Shown here piece after piece: positions 1 through 5,139 of a stretch of DNA of 5,139 nucleotides (positions within the stretch are counted from its first letter, which is position 1; the number at the start of each line of letters is the position of its first letter). Below the pieces are notes generated by a model. It ran no database searches. It was not told the origin of the DNA and worked only from the letters and a program-made list of their open reading frames with translations. Position numbers and translations under genes: made by a program. Source of the DNA: Flavobacteriaceae bacterium (GTDB lineage Bacteria; Bacteroidota; Bacteroidia; Flavobacteriales; Flavobacteriaceae); NCBI GenBank assembly GCA_030828025.1, contig JAURDG010000106.1:1-5139 (forward strand), given 5' to 3'.

Positions 1-18
1 AAAAAAGACATCGAAGAT
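1..18 (+). repeat. Copy 1 of an exact in-frame 18-bp direct repeat inside pyk
   Basis: The 18 bases aaaaaagacatcgaagat recur exactly at 76-93, 75 bp (25 codons) downstream and in the same frame. Both copies encode KKDIED. The repeat may extend left beyond the window; on the right it ends at base 19 (g versus c at 94). Pyruvate kinases commonly have acidic/lysine-rich 'KD-ED' and 'D-I' segments on either side of the conserved ALSFVR strand, so similar peptides are expected, but identical codons are less so. Confidence 0.8.
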
Positions 19-909
19 GCGCTTTTTGCCATTAAGCAAGGTGTGGACTGGATTGCCTTGTCTTTTGTTCGACACAAAAAAGACATCGAAGATCTCCGCG
101 AGCTGATTAAAAAACATGGTGAATATGATATCCCCATTATTTCTAAAATCGAAAAACCCGAAGCCCTCGAAAATATCAAAGAAATTGTTGCGGCAAGTAA
201 TGGGCTGATGGTTGCTCGAGGCGATTTAGGCGTTGAAGTACCTGCCGAAGAAGTGCCCATCATTCAAAAAGAGCTGGTGCAACAAGCCAAGCTGGCACGC
301 ATTCCTGTTATTGTGGCCACGCAAATGATGGAGTCCATGATTGATGGACTTACGCCAACGCGCGCTGAGGTAAACGACGTCGCCAACTCCGTAATGGACG
401 GCGCAGATGCCGTGATGCTCTCTGGAGAAACGTCGGTTGGAAAGTATCCTGTTGAGGTCATCAAAACCATGCGTCGCATTGTGGTTGGTGTAGAAAATTC
501 GTCGCTTATACGTGTTCCTCATCATGCGCCAAAAATCAAGAATAAACGCTTTGTTACCAAGTCTGTTTGCTATCACGCAGCAACAATGGCCGACGAAATT
601 GACGCCAAAGCCATCTGTACACTTACCAATAGTGGCTATACGGCGTATCAAATTTCGGCTTGGCGTCCAAAGGCATCTATTTTGGTCTTTACATCCAATC
701 CGCGTATCCTGGCACAACTGAATTTGCTTTGGGGGGTAAAAGGGCGTTTATACGACGGAACTGGGTCCACAGACGATACCGTAAAAGAGGTAAATGCCAT
801 TGCTAAAGAAAAAGGGTATGTCGACGATGGTGATTTGGTCATCAACCTTGTTGCCATGCCTGTTTATGAGCGTGGCATGGTAAACACGCTTCGTGTTTCT
901 TCGGTCTAA
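1..909 (+). CDS. pyk: Pyruvate kinase, 5'-truncated by the window edge (C-terminal ~302 residues)
   Basis: Pyruvate kinase transfers phosphate from phosphoenolpyruvate to ADP, the last step of glycolysis, in the cytoplasm. The reading frame is open from base 1, so the gene begins upstream; the Met at base 43 (in DWIALSFVR) is internal. About 170 N-terminal residues are missing relative to the usual ~475. Numbering visible residues from base 1, the active-site signature IPIISKIEKPEAL gives the catalytic Lys49 and metal ligand Glu51, followed by ARGDLG with metal ligand Asp75 and the substrate-site Thr107 in ATQMMES. Their spacings equal those of rabbit Lys270, Glu272, Asp296 and Thr328. SVMDGADAVMLSGET closes the barrel, and the C-terminal allosteric-type domain (from about residue 180) has TLTNSGYTAYQISAWRP. 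The TAA stop overlaps the stop of the convergent dinB gene. Catalytic residues in this part are intact. Allosteric behaviour cannot be read from sequence alone. Confidence 0.97.
   Translation, partial: KKDIEDALFAIKQGVDWIALSFVRHKKDIEDLRELIKKHGEYDIPIISKIEKPEALENIKEIVAASNGLMVARGDLGVEVPAEEVPIIQKELVQQAKLARIPVIVATQMMESMIDGLTPTRAEVNDVANSVMDGADAVMLSGETSVGKYPVEVIKTMRRIVVGVENSSLIRVPHHAPKIKNKRFVTKSVCYHAATMADEIDAKAICTLTNSGYTAYQISAWRPKASILVFTSNPRILAQLNLLWGVKGRLYDGTGSTDDTVKEVNAIAKEKGYVDDGDLVINLVAMPVYERGMVNTLRVSSV
76..93 (+). repeat. Copy 2 of the exact in-frame 18-bp direct repeat inside pyk
   Basis: Identical to bases 1-18 and encodes KKDIED directly after the conserved ALSFVRH segment. The two copies bracket one beta-strand of the catalytic barrel. 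Slippage or recombination between them would delete or duplicate exactly 25 codons and keep the frame, but would remove an essential strand, so a functional role is unlikely. Confidence 0.8.
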
Positions 910-1985
910 AAAGGTAGCTTCAATTGCTCCTCAATGGGGTCTTGCTTTTTTTCGTTTTTAAAATTTGACAAGGATACACCCAACAGGCGAACCGAGTCTT
1001 GCAGTTCCTCTTGATACAGCAGTTTTTTAGCTTCTTCCAAGATCAAACTCGCATCGGAAATATAGAGCGGCAAGGTCTTGCTACGCGTTTGAATGATAAA
1101 GTCGGAATACTTTATTTTTAAGGTTACTGTTTTTCCAGCAACCTTTTTCTTGCCCATGCGTTTTTGCAGTGCCGCCACGATTTCTGCTAAGCGCTCTTCC
1201 ATATAAATCTCGCTGGATAGGTTTTTGGAAAAGGTGCGCTCTGCGCCTACGGATTTTGCTATGCGCGTTGGCTTAACTTCACTCGTGTGTATGCCCCGAA
1301 CAACGTAATAGTAATACTTGCCTGATTTTCCAAATTTTTCGGAAAGCTCCTCAAGGGTGCGCTTTTTTAAATCCGCTCCCGTGTAAATGCCTTGGCGATA
1401 CATTTTGTCCGCAGTTACTTTTCCAATCCCGTGAAATTTGCGGATGTCTAATTCTTCTAAAAACGTCAAGACTTCTTCGGGTGGAATGGTTTTTTGTCCG
1501 TTGGGTTTGTTGTAATCGCTGGCGACTTTAGCTAAAAATTTGTTGATGGAAATTCCTGCTGAGGCCGTGAGTTGGGTTTTCGCTTGGATTTTTGCGCGAA
1601 TCTCTGTGGCTATTTGCGTTGCCGAAACCATGCCCTTTTTGTTTTGGGTTACGTCCAAATAGGCTTCGTCCAGCGAAAGTGGCTCTACCAAATCAGTATA
1701 TTCATAAAAGATATCACGAATTTGCTCGGACACTTCCCGATAACGCGCCCCGTTGGATTGGACGAAAATCAGGTCGGGGCATAGTTTTTTGGCTTGCCTG
1801 CCCGACATGGCGCTGCGCACACCAAAGGGGCGCGCTTCATAGCTGGCCGCAGCCACTACGCCTCGCTCCGATCCGCCACCTACGGCAATGGGCTTCCCTC
1901 TAAGTTCGGGGTTGTCCAACTGCTCTACCGAGGCGAAAAACGCATCCATATCGATGTGCACAATCTTTCGAATAGGAAAATCCAT
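906..1985 (-). CDS. dinB: DNA polymerase IV (Y-family translesion polymerase)
   Basis: DinB is a low-fidelity, proofreading-free polymerase that extends past DNA lesions and docks on the sliding clamp. The protein is 359 residues from the chosen ATG (E. coli: 351). The palm begins KIVHIDMDAFFASVE, with metal ligand Asp12 and steric-gate Phe17; SLDEAYLDVT supplies Asp106 and Glu107. SAGISINKFLAKVASD and KPNGQ are Y-family hallmarks. A helix-hairpin-helix (FHGIGKVTADKM, from about residue 184) and the little-finger domain follow. The last six residues, QLKLPF, fit a C-terminal beta-clamp-binding hexapeptide. An in-frame ATG at 2039 would add 18 residues without family character and overlap rbfA, so the ATG at 1985, just before the conserved KIVHIDMD, is preferred. 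The TAG stop (906-908) overlaps the pyk TAA (907-909). It is divergent from rbfA across 44 bp. All catalytic residues are present. Confidence 0.97.
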   Translation of the reverse strand: MDFPIRKIVHIDMDAFFASVEQLDNPELRGKPIAVGGGSERGVVAAASYEARPFGVRSAMSGRQAKKLCPDLIFVQSNGARYREVSEQIRDIFYEYTDLVEPLSLDEAYLDVTQNKKGMVSATQIATEIRAKIQAKTQLTASAGISINKFLAKVASDYNKPNGQKTIPPEEVLTFLEELDIRKFHGIGKVTADKMYRQGIYTGADLKKRTLEELSEKFGKSGKYYYYVVRGIHTSEVKPTRIAKSVGAERTFSKNLSSEIYMEERLAEIVAALQKRMGKKKVAGKTVTLKIKYSDFIIQTRSKTLPLYISDASLILEEAKKLLYQEELQDSVRLLGVSLSNFKNEKKQDPIEEQLKLPF

Positions 1986-1988
1986 ACG

Positions 1989-1996
1989 TAAAAATA
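1989..1996 (-). promoter_or_regulatory. Possible -7 box for dinB (one mismatch)
   Basis: On the minus strand this reads TATTTTTA, matching the Bacteroidota -7 consensus TAnnTTTG except for the last base. It ends 3 nt before the dinB ATG, so transcription would start at or next to the start codon. I found no TTG/TTTG -33 element at the usual spacing, and an A/T-rich octamer with one mismatch can arise by chance. It is listed because it mirrors the better box on the other strand. Confidence 0.3.
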
Positions 1997-2016
1997 CAGG
2001 TTTGCCTGTGTTATTA
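1989..2016. promoter_or_regulatory. Imperfect palindrome in the dinB/rbfA divergent region; operator candidate
   Basis: The core ACAGG-TTTG-CCTGT (1996-2009) is a perfect 5-bp inverted repeat around a 4-bp spacer. Extending outward, 10 of 12 positions per arm are complementary (TAAAAATACAGG with CCTGTGTTATTA); one of the two exceptions is a T/G pair. It lies between the two start codons and overlaps the putative dinB -7 box, so a bound dimer could affect one or both promoters. It does not have the E. coli LexA layout CTGT-N8-ACAG; the half-sites are in the opposite order. The regulator is unknown, and the symmetry might be fortuitous. Confidence 0.4.
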
Positions 2017-2017
2017 G

Positions 2018-2025
2018 TACTTTTG
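2018..2025 (+). promoter_or_regulatory. Perfect Bacteroidota -7 box (TAnnTTTG) upstream of rbfA
   Basis: TACTTTTG matches all six defined positions of the TAnnTTTG box recognised by the Bacteroidota primary sigma factor. It ends 4 nt before the rbfA ATG, so the predicted transcript start falls at or within a few bases of the start codon. The nearest TTTG (2001-2004) is only 13 bp upstream, short of the usual ~17-23 bp for a -33 element. The box is therefore plausible but the promoter is incomplete by the textbook definition. Confidence 0.45.
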
Positions 2026-2029
2026 ACAT

Positions 2030-2392
2030 ATGGAAACACAACGGCAGAAAAAAATCAATGCGCTTTTGCAGCAAGAAATAACCACCCTTTTGCAGGGTGC
2101 CATCCGTGCGCAAGGGGTTAAAAACTTGGTGCTTTCGGTCTCCAAAGTGAGCATAACGGTTGATTTAAGCATGGCAAAAGTCTATCTGTCTATTTTTCCG
2201 CACAACAAAGCCAAAGAGGTTTTGGAAGGGATTAAGAGCAATAAAAATGTGCTGAAACACGATTTGGCACAGCACCTCCGCAACGATTTGCGCAAAGTAC
2301 CTGACTTAGTCTTTTATCTGGATAATTCGCTTGAATATATCGATGCCATTGAGGCTTCGCTGACCCGCAAAAACGACCCTTTGAAATCATAA
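2030..2392 (+). CDS. rbfA: 30S ribosome-binding factor A
   Basis: RbfA is a small cytoplasmic KH-type factor that binds the immature 30S subunit near helix 1 of 16S rRNA and is needed for late 30S maturation, notably at low temperature. The 120-residue protein has the expected length. METQRQKKINALLQQEITTL is a typical family N-terminus and fixes the start. The type II KH core follows, with strands around LSVSKVSITVDLSMAKVYLSIF (about residues 34-56). The late helix and strand, HLRNDLRKVPDLVFYLDNSLEYID (about residues 82-105), are the most diagnostic part. There is no Shine-Dalgarno sequence upstream. The stop is 1 bp before the permease ATG, so the two are almost certainly co-transcribed and perhaps translationally coupled. 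The link between a ribosome assembly factor and a membrane permease looks like conserved gene order rather than shared function. Confidence 0.95.
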   Translation: METQRQKKINALLQQEITTLLQGAIRAQGVKNLVLSVSKVSITVDLSMAKVYLSIFPHNKAKEVLEGIKSNKNVLKHDLAQHLRNDLRKVPDLVFYLDNSLEYIDAIEASLTRKNDPLKS

Positions 2393-2393
2393 C

Positions 2394-3587
2394 ATGCGCT
2401 TTATCCGCTTACTTGCGTTACGCTACACCTTTGGGCTACGGAAAAAAGTGGCGGTAACACTCATTAGCCGATTTGCGGCTTTTGTGGTCGGCGTAGCGGT
2501 TTTTGCTTTTTTTATTGTGCTTTCTGTATTTGGCGGACTCCGCGAATTCGGTTTGGAATTTACCCACGCTTTTTACCCCGATATTTATATCGAATCGGCA
2601 AAAAAACCTTATATCAACACAGAAGATGCTGCGCTTGCGGTGTTAAAAACGACTCCTGAAATTGCGCTTGTTTCGGCTACACTTGCCCAAGACATGATGC
2701 TGCGCTTTCGCGAGCAGACCGCTTTCGCTAAAGTAATCGGAGTAGATCCTTTGTTTAGTCGTGTGGTGCCAGGCGAAACCATGGTGGGCGAATGGGTTGA
2801 ACCCAACGCCTATGAACTCGTTTTGGGTATTGGTGTGCTGTCGCAACTTGACGGGTCTGCATACAATCACCCTGAGGGAATAACCCTTTTGGTGCCAAAT
2901 CAAAGAGGCAAAAGTGTGCTTCACCAACAACCTTTTCGCGCACAAAAAGCCTTAGTCCGTGGTGTCTTTCAACTAGGCGAAGCCCTAGACGAAACCACGG
3001 CTTTTGCCCCACTCGACATGGTACAAGATGTGTTGCGCATGCCTGCGCATCAAGCCTCGGCGCTGTATGTAAAACTACACCCCAATACCGACGATACCGA
3101 CGTGCAAACCGCTTTGCAACAACAACTTGGAAAAGACTACCGTGTACTCACCAAAACAGGGCGCAACCCCGCGCTATACAAAATGCTGCAAACCGAACGG
3201 GTAGCCGTCATTGCCATTCTTACACTCGTGGTGCTTATTGCGCTCTTTAATGTTGTGGGGGCAATTATTATGACGCTCTTGGAAAAAAAGGAAAACATCA
3301 AAACCTTGTATTCCCTCGGCGCTCCGCTGTCTGGTCTTCGTCGTGTTTTTTTTGTGCAGGGCTTGTTGCTAACCGCCTCCGGCAGTTTTGTTGGTTTGCT
3401 TGTCGCGTTTGGTTTGGTGTTGCTACAAAAAACATATTCGATTGTTTCCATTCCAGGAAGCTATTTGGCGTATCCCGTGGCGTTGGAGTGGTCTGCGCTT
3501 TGGACAGTCTTGCTCGTTGTGGGTGGACTGAGCACCCTTGTGGCATGGCTGACTTCGGGAGTGGTTAAGGCGGTGGTTAAGGGGTAA
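2394..3587 (+). CDS. FtsX/LolC-LolE-like ABC transporter permease
   Basis: This is an inner-membrane permease of the MacB/FtsX/LolC-E fold, 397 residues (LolC and LolE: about 400-415). A short cytoplasmic N-terminus (MRFIRLLALRYTFGLRKK) precedes TM1 at about residues 26-48. A large periplasmic domain spans about 49-268, and three helices follow at about 269-294, 318-344 and 367-390. The loop EKKENIKTLYSLGAPLSGLRRVFFVQG (295-323) is the cytoplasmic coupling segment conserved in this family, which contacts the ATPase. LolC/E proteins extract lipoproteins from the inner membrane for delivery to the outer membrane, but Bacteroidota have several paralogues, so the substrate is not established. No LolD-like ATPase gene lies in the window; it must be encoded elsewhere. 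The ATG is 1 bp after the rbfA stop, which fixes the start. A T8 run (3346-3353) lies in frame, and the gene is intact. Confidence 0.88.
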   Translation: MRFIRLLALRYTFGLRKKVAVTLISRFAAFVVGVAVFAFFIVLSVFGGLREFGLEFTHAFYPDIYIESAKKPYINTEDAALAVLKTTPEIALVSATLAQDMMLRFREQTAFAKVIGVDPLFSRVVPGETMVGEWVEPNAYELVLGIGVLSQLDGSAYNHPEGITLLVPNQRGKSVLHQQPFRAQKALVRGVFQLGEALDETTAFAPLDMVQDVLRMPAHQASALYVKLHPNTDDTDVQTALQQQLGKDYRVLTKTGRNPALYKMLQTERVAVIAILTLVVLIALFNVVGAIIMTLLEKKENIKTLYSLGAPLSGLRRVFFVQGLLLTASGSFVGLLVAFGLVLLQKTYSIVSIPGSYLAYPVALEWSALWTVLLVVGGLSTLVAWLTSGVVKAVVKG

Positions 3588-3589
3588 AC

Positions 3590-3602
3590 GAGATGTTATC
3601 TC
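3590..3602. other. Short inverted repeat between convergent permease and DUF4268 genes
   Basis: GAGAT-GTT-ATCTC forms a 5-bp stem with a 3-nt loop, starting 3 bases after the permease stop in the 32-bp convergent gap. There is no T-run on either side, so it is not a convincing Rho-independent terminator. The rest of the gap shows nothing recognisable. Confidence 0.25.
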
Positions 3603-3619
3603 TGTGCTATGGGTGCTGC

Positions 3620-4534
3620 TTATACTTTGCTAAAGGTTTCTTGAAGGTCTAGGGCGGCGTTTGACAGCCATAAAAAATAGTTTTCCCATTTACTCGTGCT
3701 TGTAAAATCTCCTTTCGTTTTAACTTTTATTCTACTGGCTTTTTTTGTTGGCAGTTCCATCCACTCTAACCCTTTAATTTTTGAGTCTATTTCGTTTCTT
3801 TTCTCTAAAAAAGAAAAGTATGTTTCTTTTGAGTTAGGTATGTAAACTTCACACGCAAGCTCCTTTTTCTGTGAGTTTATAGTTAAAGAAATGTGGCAGT
3901 CGGAACGGCCAAAACTTATATCATACCAATGTTGAGGGTTTGTTTTTCTAATTCTCAGCCCTAAGTTTTCTTTCTGAATGTGTTCCTTAAAGCCATCCCA
4001 AAATTTTTGCTGTAAAAGCTTTGTTTCAGAAAGAGCTGATTTCTGAGCAGATTGTTTAACGGATTTGGACCAATTATTAGGCTTTGAAATAATATGAAAT
4101 TTAGGCGCGGGGTCAGAACTCCCTATCTTCCAAACTTCCATTTTTACAGCAAAGAAACTTATCTTCTCGTCTGTGTTTTCATTAAGCCAATTTATTGCTT
4201 GTTCATGCTCTTCTAGAACTTCTTTAACTATCCAAATAATAATCTCAGCATCAAGCCCAGAGGCATACGTAATTAATTTTCCTAAATGGTCATGATCTGT
4301 TCTTTCTAACTGGTTTTCAATTATTATTTTTCTGTTTACATTAGCTTCTTCGGCATATATATCTACGTTAAAACGACCAACATTATACTCCGTGTCAATT
4401 AGCGAAATTTCAACATCTATTTCTTCGCTTAATAAATCTAAATTTTCCGGTTTTGCTAACCAGTTAGTAAAGTTTGTTGCTTCGTGCTTCCATATTTCTC
4501 TTAATTCAACCTGCTTTATTCGTCCTAGTTTCAT
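3620..4534 (-). CDS. DUF4268-type protein with PD-(D/E)XK nuclease-like N-terminal half
   Basis: The protein has 304 residues and no signal peptide or membrane segment, so it is probably cytoplasmic. I recognise it as a DUF4268-domain family member from its overall pattern; biochemical function is unknown. The N-terminal half (about 1-150) resembles a restriction-endonuclease-like fold: WKHEATNFTNWLAKPENLDLLS, then FNVDIYAE with Asp58, then a buried strand IIIENQLE giving Glu73-x-Gln75, followed by TDHDHLGKLITYASGLDAEIIIWIV. This D...ExQ pattern is a known variant of PD-(D/E)XK, in which Gln replaces Lys. KFHIISKPNNWSK ends this part. The C-terminal DUF4268-like part (about 172-304) has WYDISFGRSDCHISL, LEWMELPTKKASRIK and a Trp-rich end. 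The gene is clearly A/T-richer than its neighbours and lies between convergent core genes, which suggests horizontal acquisition. Related proteins occur near restriction-modification genes, so DNA restriction or defence is possible. No methyltransferase or other partner is visible. The start ATG has no Shine-Dalgarno sequence. Confidence 0.8.
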   Translation of the reverse strand: MKLGRIKQVELREIWKHEATNFTNWLAKPENLDLLSEEIDVEISLIDTEYNVGRFNVDIYAEEANVNRKIIIENQLERTDHDHLGKLITYASGLDAEIIIWIVKEVLEEHEQAINWLNENTDEKISFFAVKMEVWKIGSSDPAPKFHIISKPNNWSKSVKQSAQKSALSETKLLQQKFWDGFKEHIQKENLGLRIRKTNPQHWYDISFGRSDCHISLTINSQKKELACEVYIPNSKETYFSFLEKRNEIDSKIKGLEWMELPTKKASRIKVKTKGDFTSTSKWENYFLWLSNAALDLQETFSKV

Positions 4535-4536
4535 TT

Positions 4537-4579
4537 GGCTTTTTTTAGGTTTTGTGTTTTCTAAATTAACAAAAAAGCC
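4537..4579. repeat. Perfect 9-bp inverted repeat between DUF4268 gene and dusB
   Basis: GGCTTTTTT (4537-4545) and AAAAAAGCC (4571-4579) are exact reverse complements separated by 25 A/T-rich bases. The repeat fills most of the 50-bp gap between the dusB stop (4585) and the DUF4268 start (4534). Read along dusB transcription, the 5' arm gives GGC followed by six T, a weak termination-like T-run, but no GC-rich stem precedes it. The long loop makes it a poor classical terminator. It could instead be the relic of an insertion boundary or a structured leader for the DUF4268 mRNA, whose 3' arm ends 2 nt before the ATG. No function is assigned. Confidence 0.5.
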
Positions 4580-4584
4580 TAGAA

Positions 4585-5139
4585 CTACACCCCAACCCCA
4601 AAAAGCGCTTCAATCTCATCCAAAACCGCAAACACATCTGCTGGGTCGTCTTCGGTAACGAGGCGTTGGCGATAGGGTTTAAAATCAGGAATCCCCTTAA
4701 AGTAATTGGTATAGTGGCGGCGGGTTTCAAAAACGCCCAATTTCTCGCCTTTCCAGTCTATAGCCATTTCTAGGTGGCGGCGGGCCATAGCTGCCCGCTC
4801 CGCAAGGCTTGGTGGTGCGGCGTGAGTACCGTGCTTAAAATAGTGCTTTACTTCCTTGAAAAACCAAGGGTTTCCAATACTCGCCCTTCCGATCATGGCG
4901 CCGTCTAGTCCGTATTGATCGCGCATTTCCACAGCGCGTTCAGGCGAGTTTACGTCTCCGTTACCAAACACGGGAATGTGCATGCGTGGGTTGTTTTTAA
5001 CCGCTGCAATATGCGTCCAATCCGCATCGCCCTTGTACATCTGGGCACGGGTTCTGCCGTGTATCGAAATGGCTTTGGCGCCTGCGTCTTGCAGTCGCTC
5101 GGCAACTTCCATAATTTTAATGCTGTCGTGGTCCCAGCC
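4585..5139 (-). CDS. dusB: tRNA-dihydrouridine synthase DusB, 5' part outside the window
   Basis: Dus enzymes use FMN and NADPH to reduce specific uridines in tRNA to dihydrouridine. The frame stays open to the right edge, so the Met at 5112 is internal and the gene continues; 184 of roughly 330 residues are seen. The visible part begins GWDHDSIKIMEVAERLQDAG, the usual segment after the K-x-R-x-G-W motif. Next comes ISIHGRTRAQMYKGDADW, with His27 (window numbering), an FMN/substrate-site residue. PVFGNGDVNS (56-65) and GAMIGRASIGNPWFF (80-94) form the flavin phosphate-binding region of the TIM barrel. The C-terminal helical tRNA-binding domain has ETRRHYTNYFKGIPDF. The catalytic Cys is upstream and not visible. 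DusB is preferred over DusA or DusC because of IHGRTR-Q-Y-G-ADW and the C-terminal Y-KGIP-R pattern. The gene points toward the permease, with the DUF4268 gene lying between them. Confidence 0.95.
   Translation of the reverse strand, partial: GWDHDSIKIMEVAERLQDAGAKAISIHGRTRAQMYKGDADWTHIAAVKNNPRMHIPVFGNGDVNSPERAVEMRDQYGLDGAMIGRASIGNPWFFKEVKHYFKHGTHAAPPSLAERAAMARRHLEMAIDWKGEKLGVFETRRHYTNYFKGIPDFKPYRQRLVTEDDPADVFAVLDEIEALFGVGV

Noticed and set aside
226..717. Long minus-strand open frame opposite pyk.
   Set aside because: It lies wholly within the conserved pyk coding sequence on the other strand, is rich in Arg, His and Cys, and has no recognisable domain; it is a shadow frame.
923..952. Possible pyk terminator: ATTG-ctcct-CAAT followed by a T7 run.
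   Set aside because: The stem is only 4 bp, mostly A/T, and is separated from the T-run by 10 bases. The T-run is explained by Lys-rich dinB codons on the other strand.
1996..2009. E. coli-type LexA box upstream of dinB.
   Set aside because: The LexA consensus is CTGT-N8-ACAG, whereas here the half-sites are in the order ACAGG...CCTGT with a 4-bp spacer, so the match is not to the known motif.
1986..2039. Longer dinB reading frame starting at the ATG at 2039 (18 extra residues).
   Set aside because: The extra residues have no family character, the extension overlaps the rbfA start, and the ATG at 1985 places the conserved KIVHIDMD segment at the normal distance from the N-terminus.
3346..3353. 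T8 homopolymer in the permease gene as a phase-variation or frameshift site.
   Set aside because: It is read in frame as Phe-Phe within a conserved segment (RRVFFVQG), the gene is intact, and a single T8 in an essential-type permease is not evidence of phase variation.
3588..4584. Insertion-sequence ends, attachment sites or target-site duplications flanking the A/T-rich gene.
   Set aside because: Comparing the 32-bp left gap with the 50-bp right gap by eye shows no shared direct repeat or matching terminal inverted repeats, and there is no transposase or integrase in the window.

Overview
This window looks like ordinary chromosomal DNA of a Bacteroidota bacterium, probably in or near the Flavobacteriales. 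The case rests on three things: the start codons have no Shine-Dalgarno sequence but A/T-rich leaders; there is a perfect match to the Bacteroidota -7 promoter box (TAnnTTTG) next to rbfA; and the protein styles fit, for example RbfA beginning METQRQKK and followed 1 bp later by an FtsX/LolC-E-type permease. This placement is inferred from gene style and order, not from a database search.

Layout, left to right: the 3' two-thirds of a pyruvate kinase gene (pyk, +, cut by the window edge); dinB (DNA polymerase IV, -), whose stop overlaps the pyk stop; a 44-bp divergent control region; rbfA (+), followed by a LolC/LolE-like ABC transporter permease gene (+) as a tight two-gene unit; an A/T-rich gene on the minus strand for a DUF4268-type protein with a PD-(D/E)XK nuclease-like N-terminal half; and the 3' part of dusB (tRNA-dihydrouridine synthase, -, cut by the right edge). 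Coding density is very high: the gaps are 44, 1, 32 and 50 bp, and one gene pair overlaps by 4 bp. No gene-free stretch reaches 300 bases. I see no tRNA, rRNA, CRISPR array, insertion sequence or replication origin.

Five of the six genes are housekeeping: glycolysis (pyk), translesion synthesis (dinB), 30S maturation (rbfA), an envelope transport permease, and tRNA modification (dusB). The exception is the DUF4268 gene. In four sampled lines on each side, it has about 32% G+C against about 56% in the flanking genes. It sits in the convergent gap between the permease and dusB, and carries a D...ExQ nuclease-like signature. It is the best candidate for a horizontally acquired, possibly defence-related gene, but no partner gene is visible, so the window does not demonstrate a new multi-gene system.

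The most interesting regulatory structure is the 44-bp dinB/rbfA divergent region. On each strand a -7-like box ends 3-4 nt before the ATG, which would make both mRNAs leaderless or nearly so, and an imperfect palindrome lies between the two start codons.
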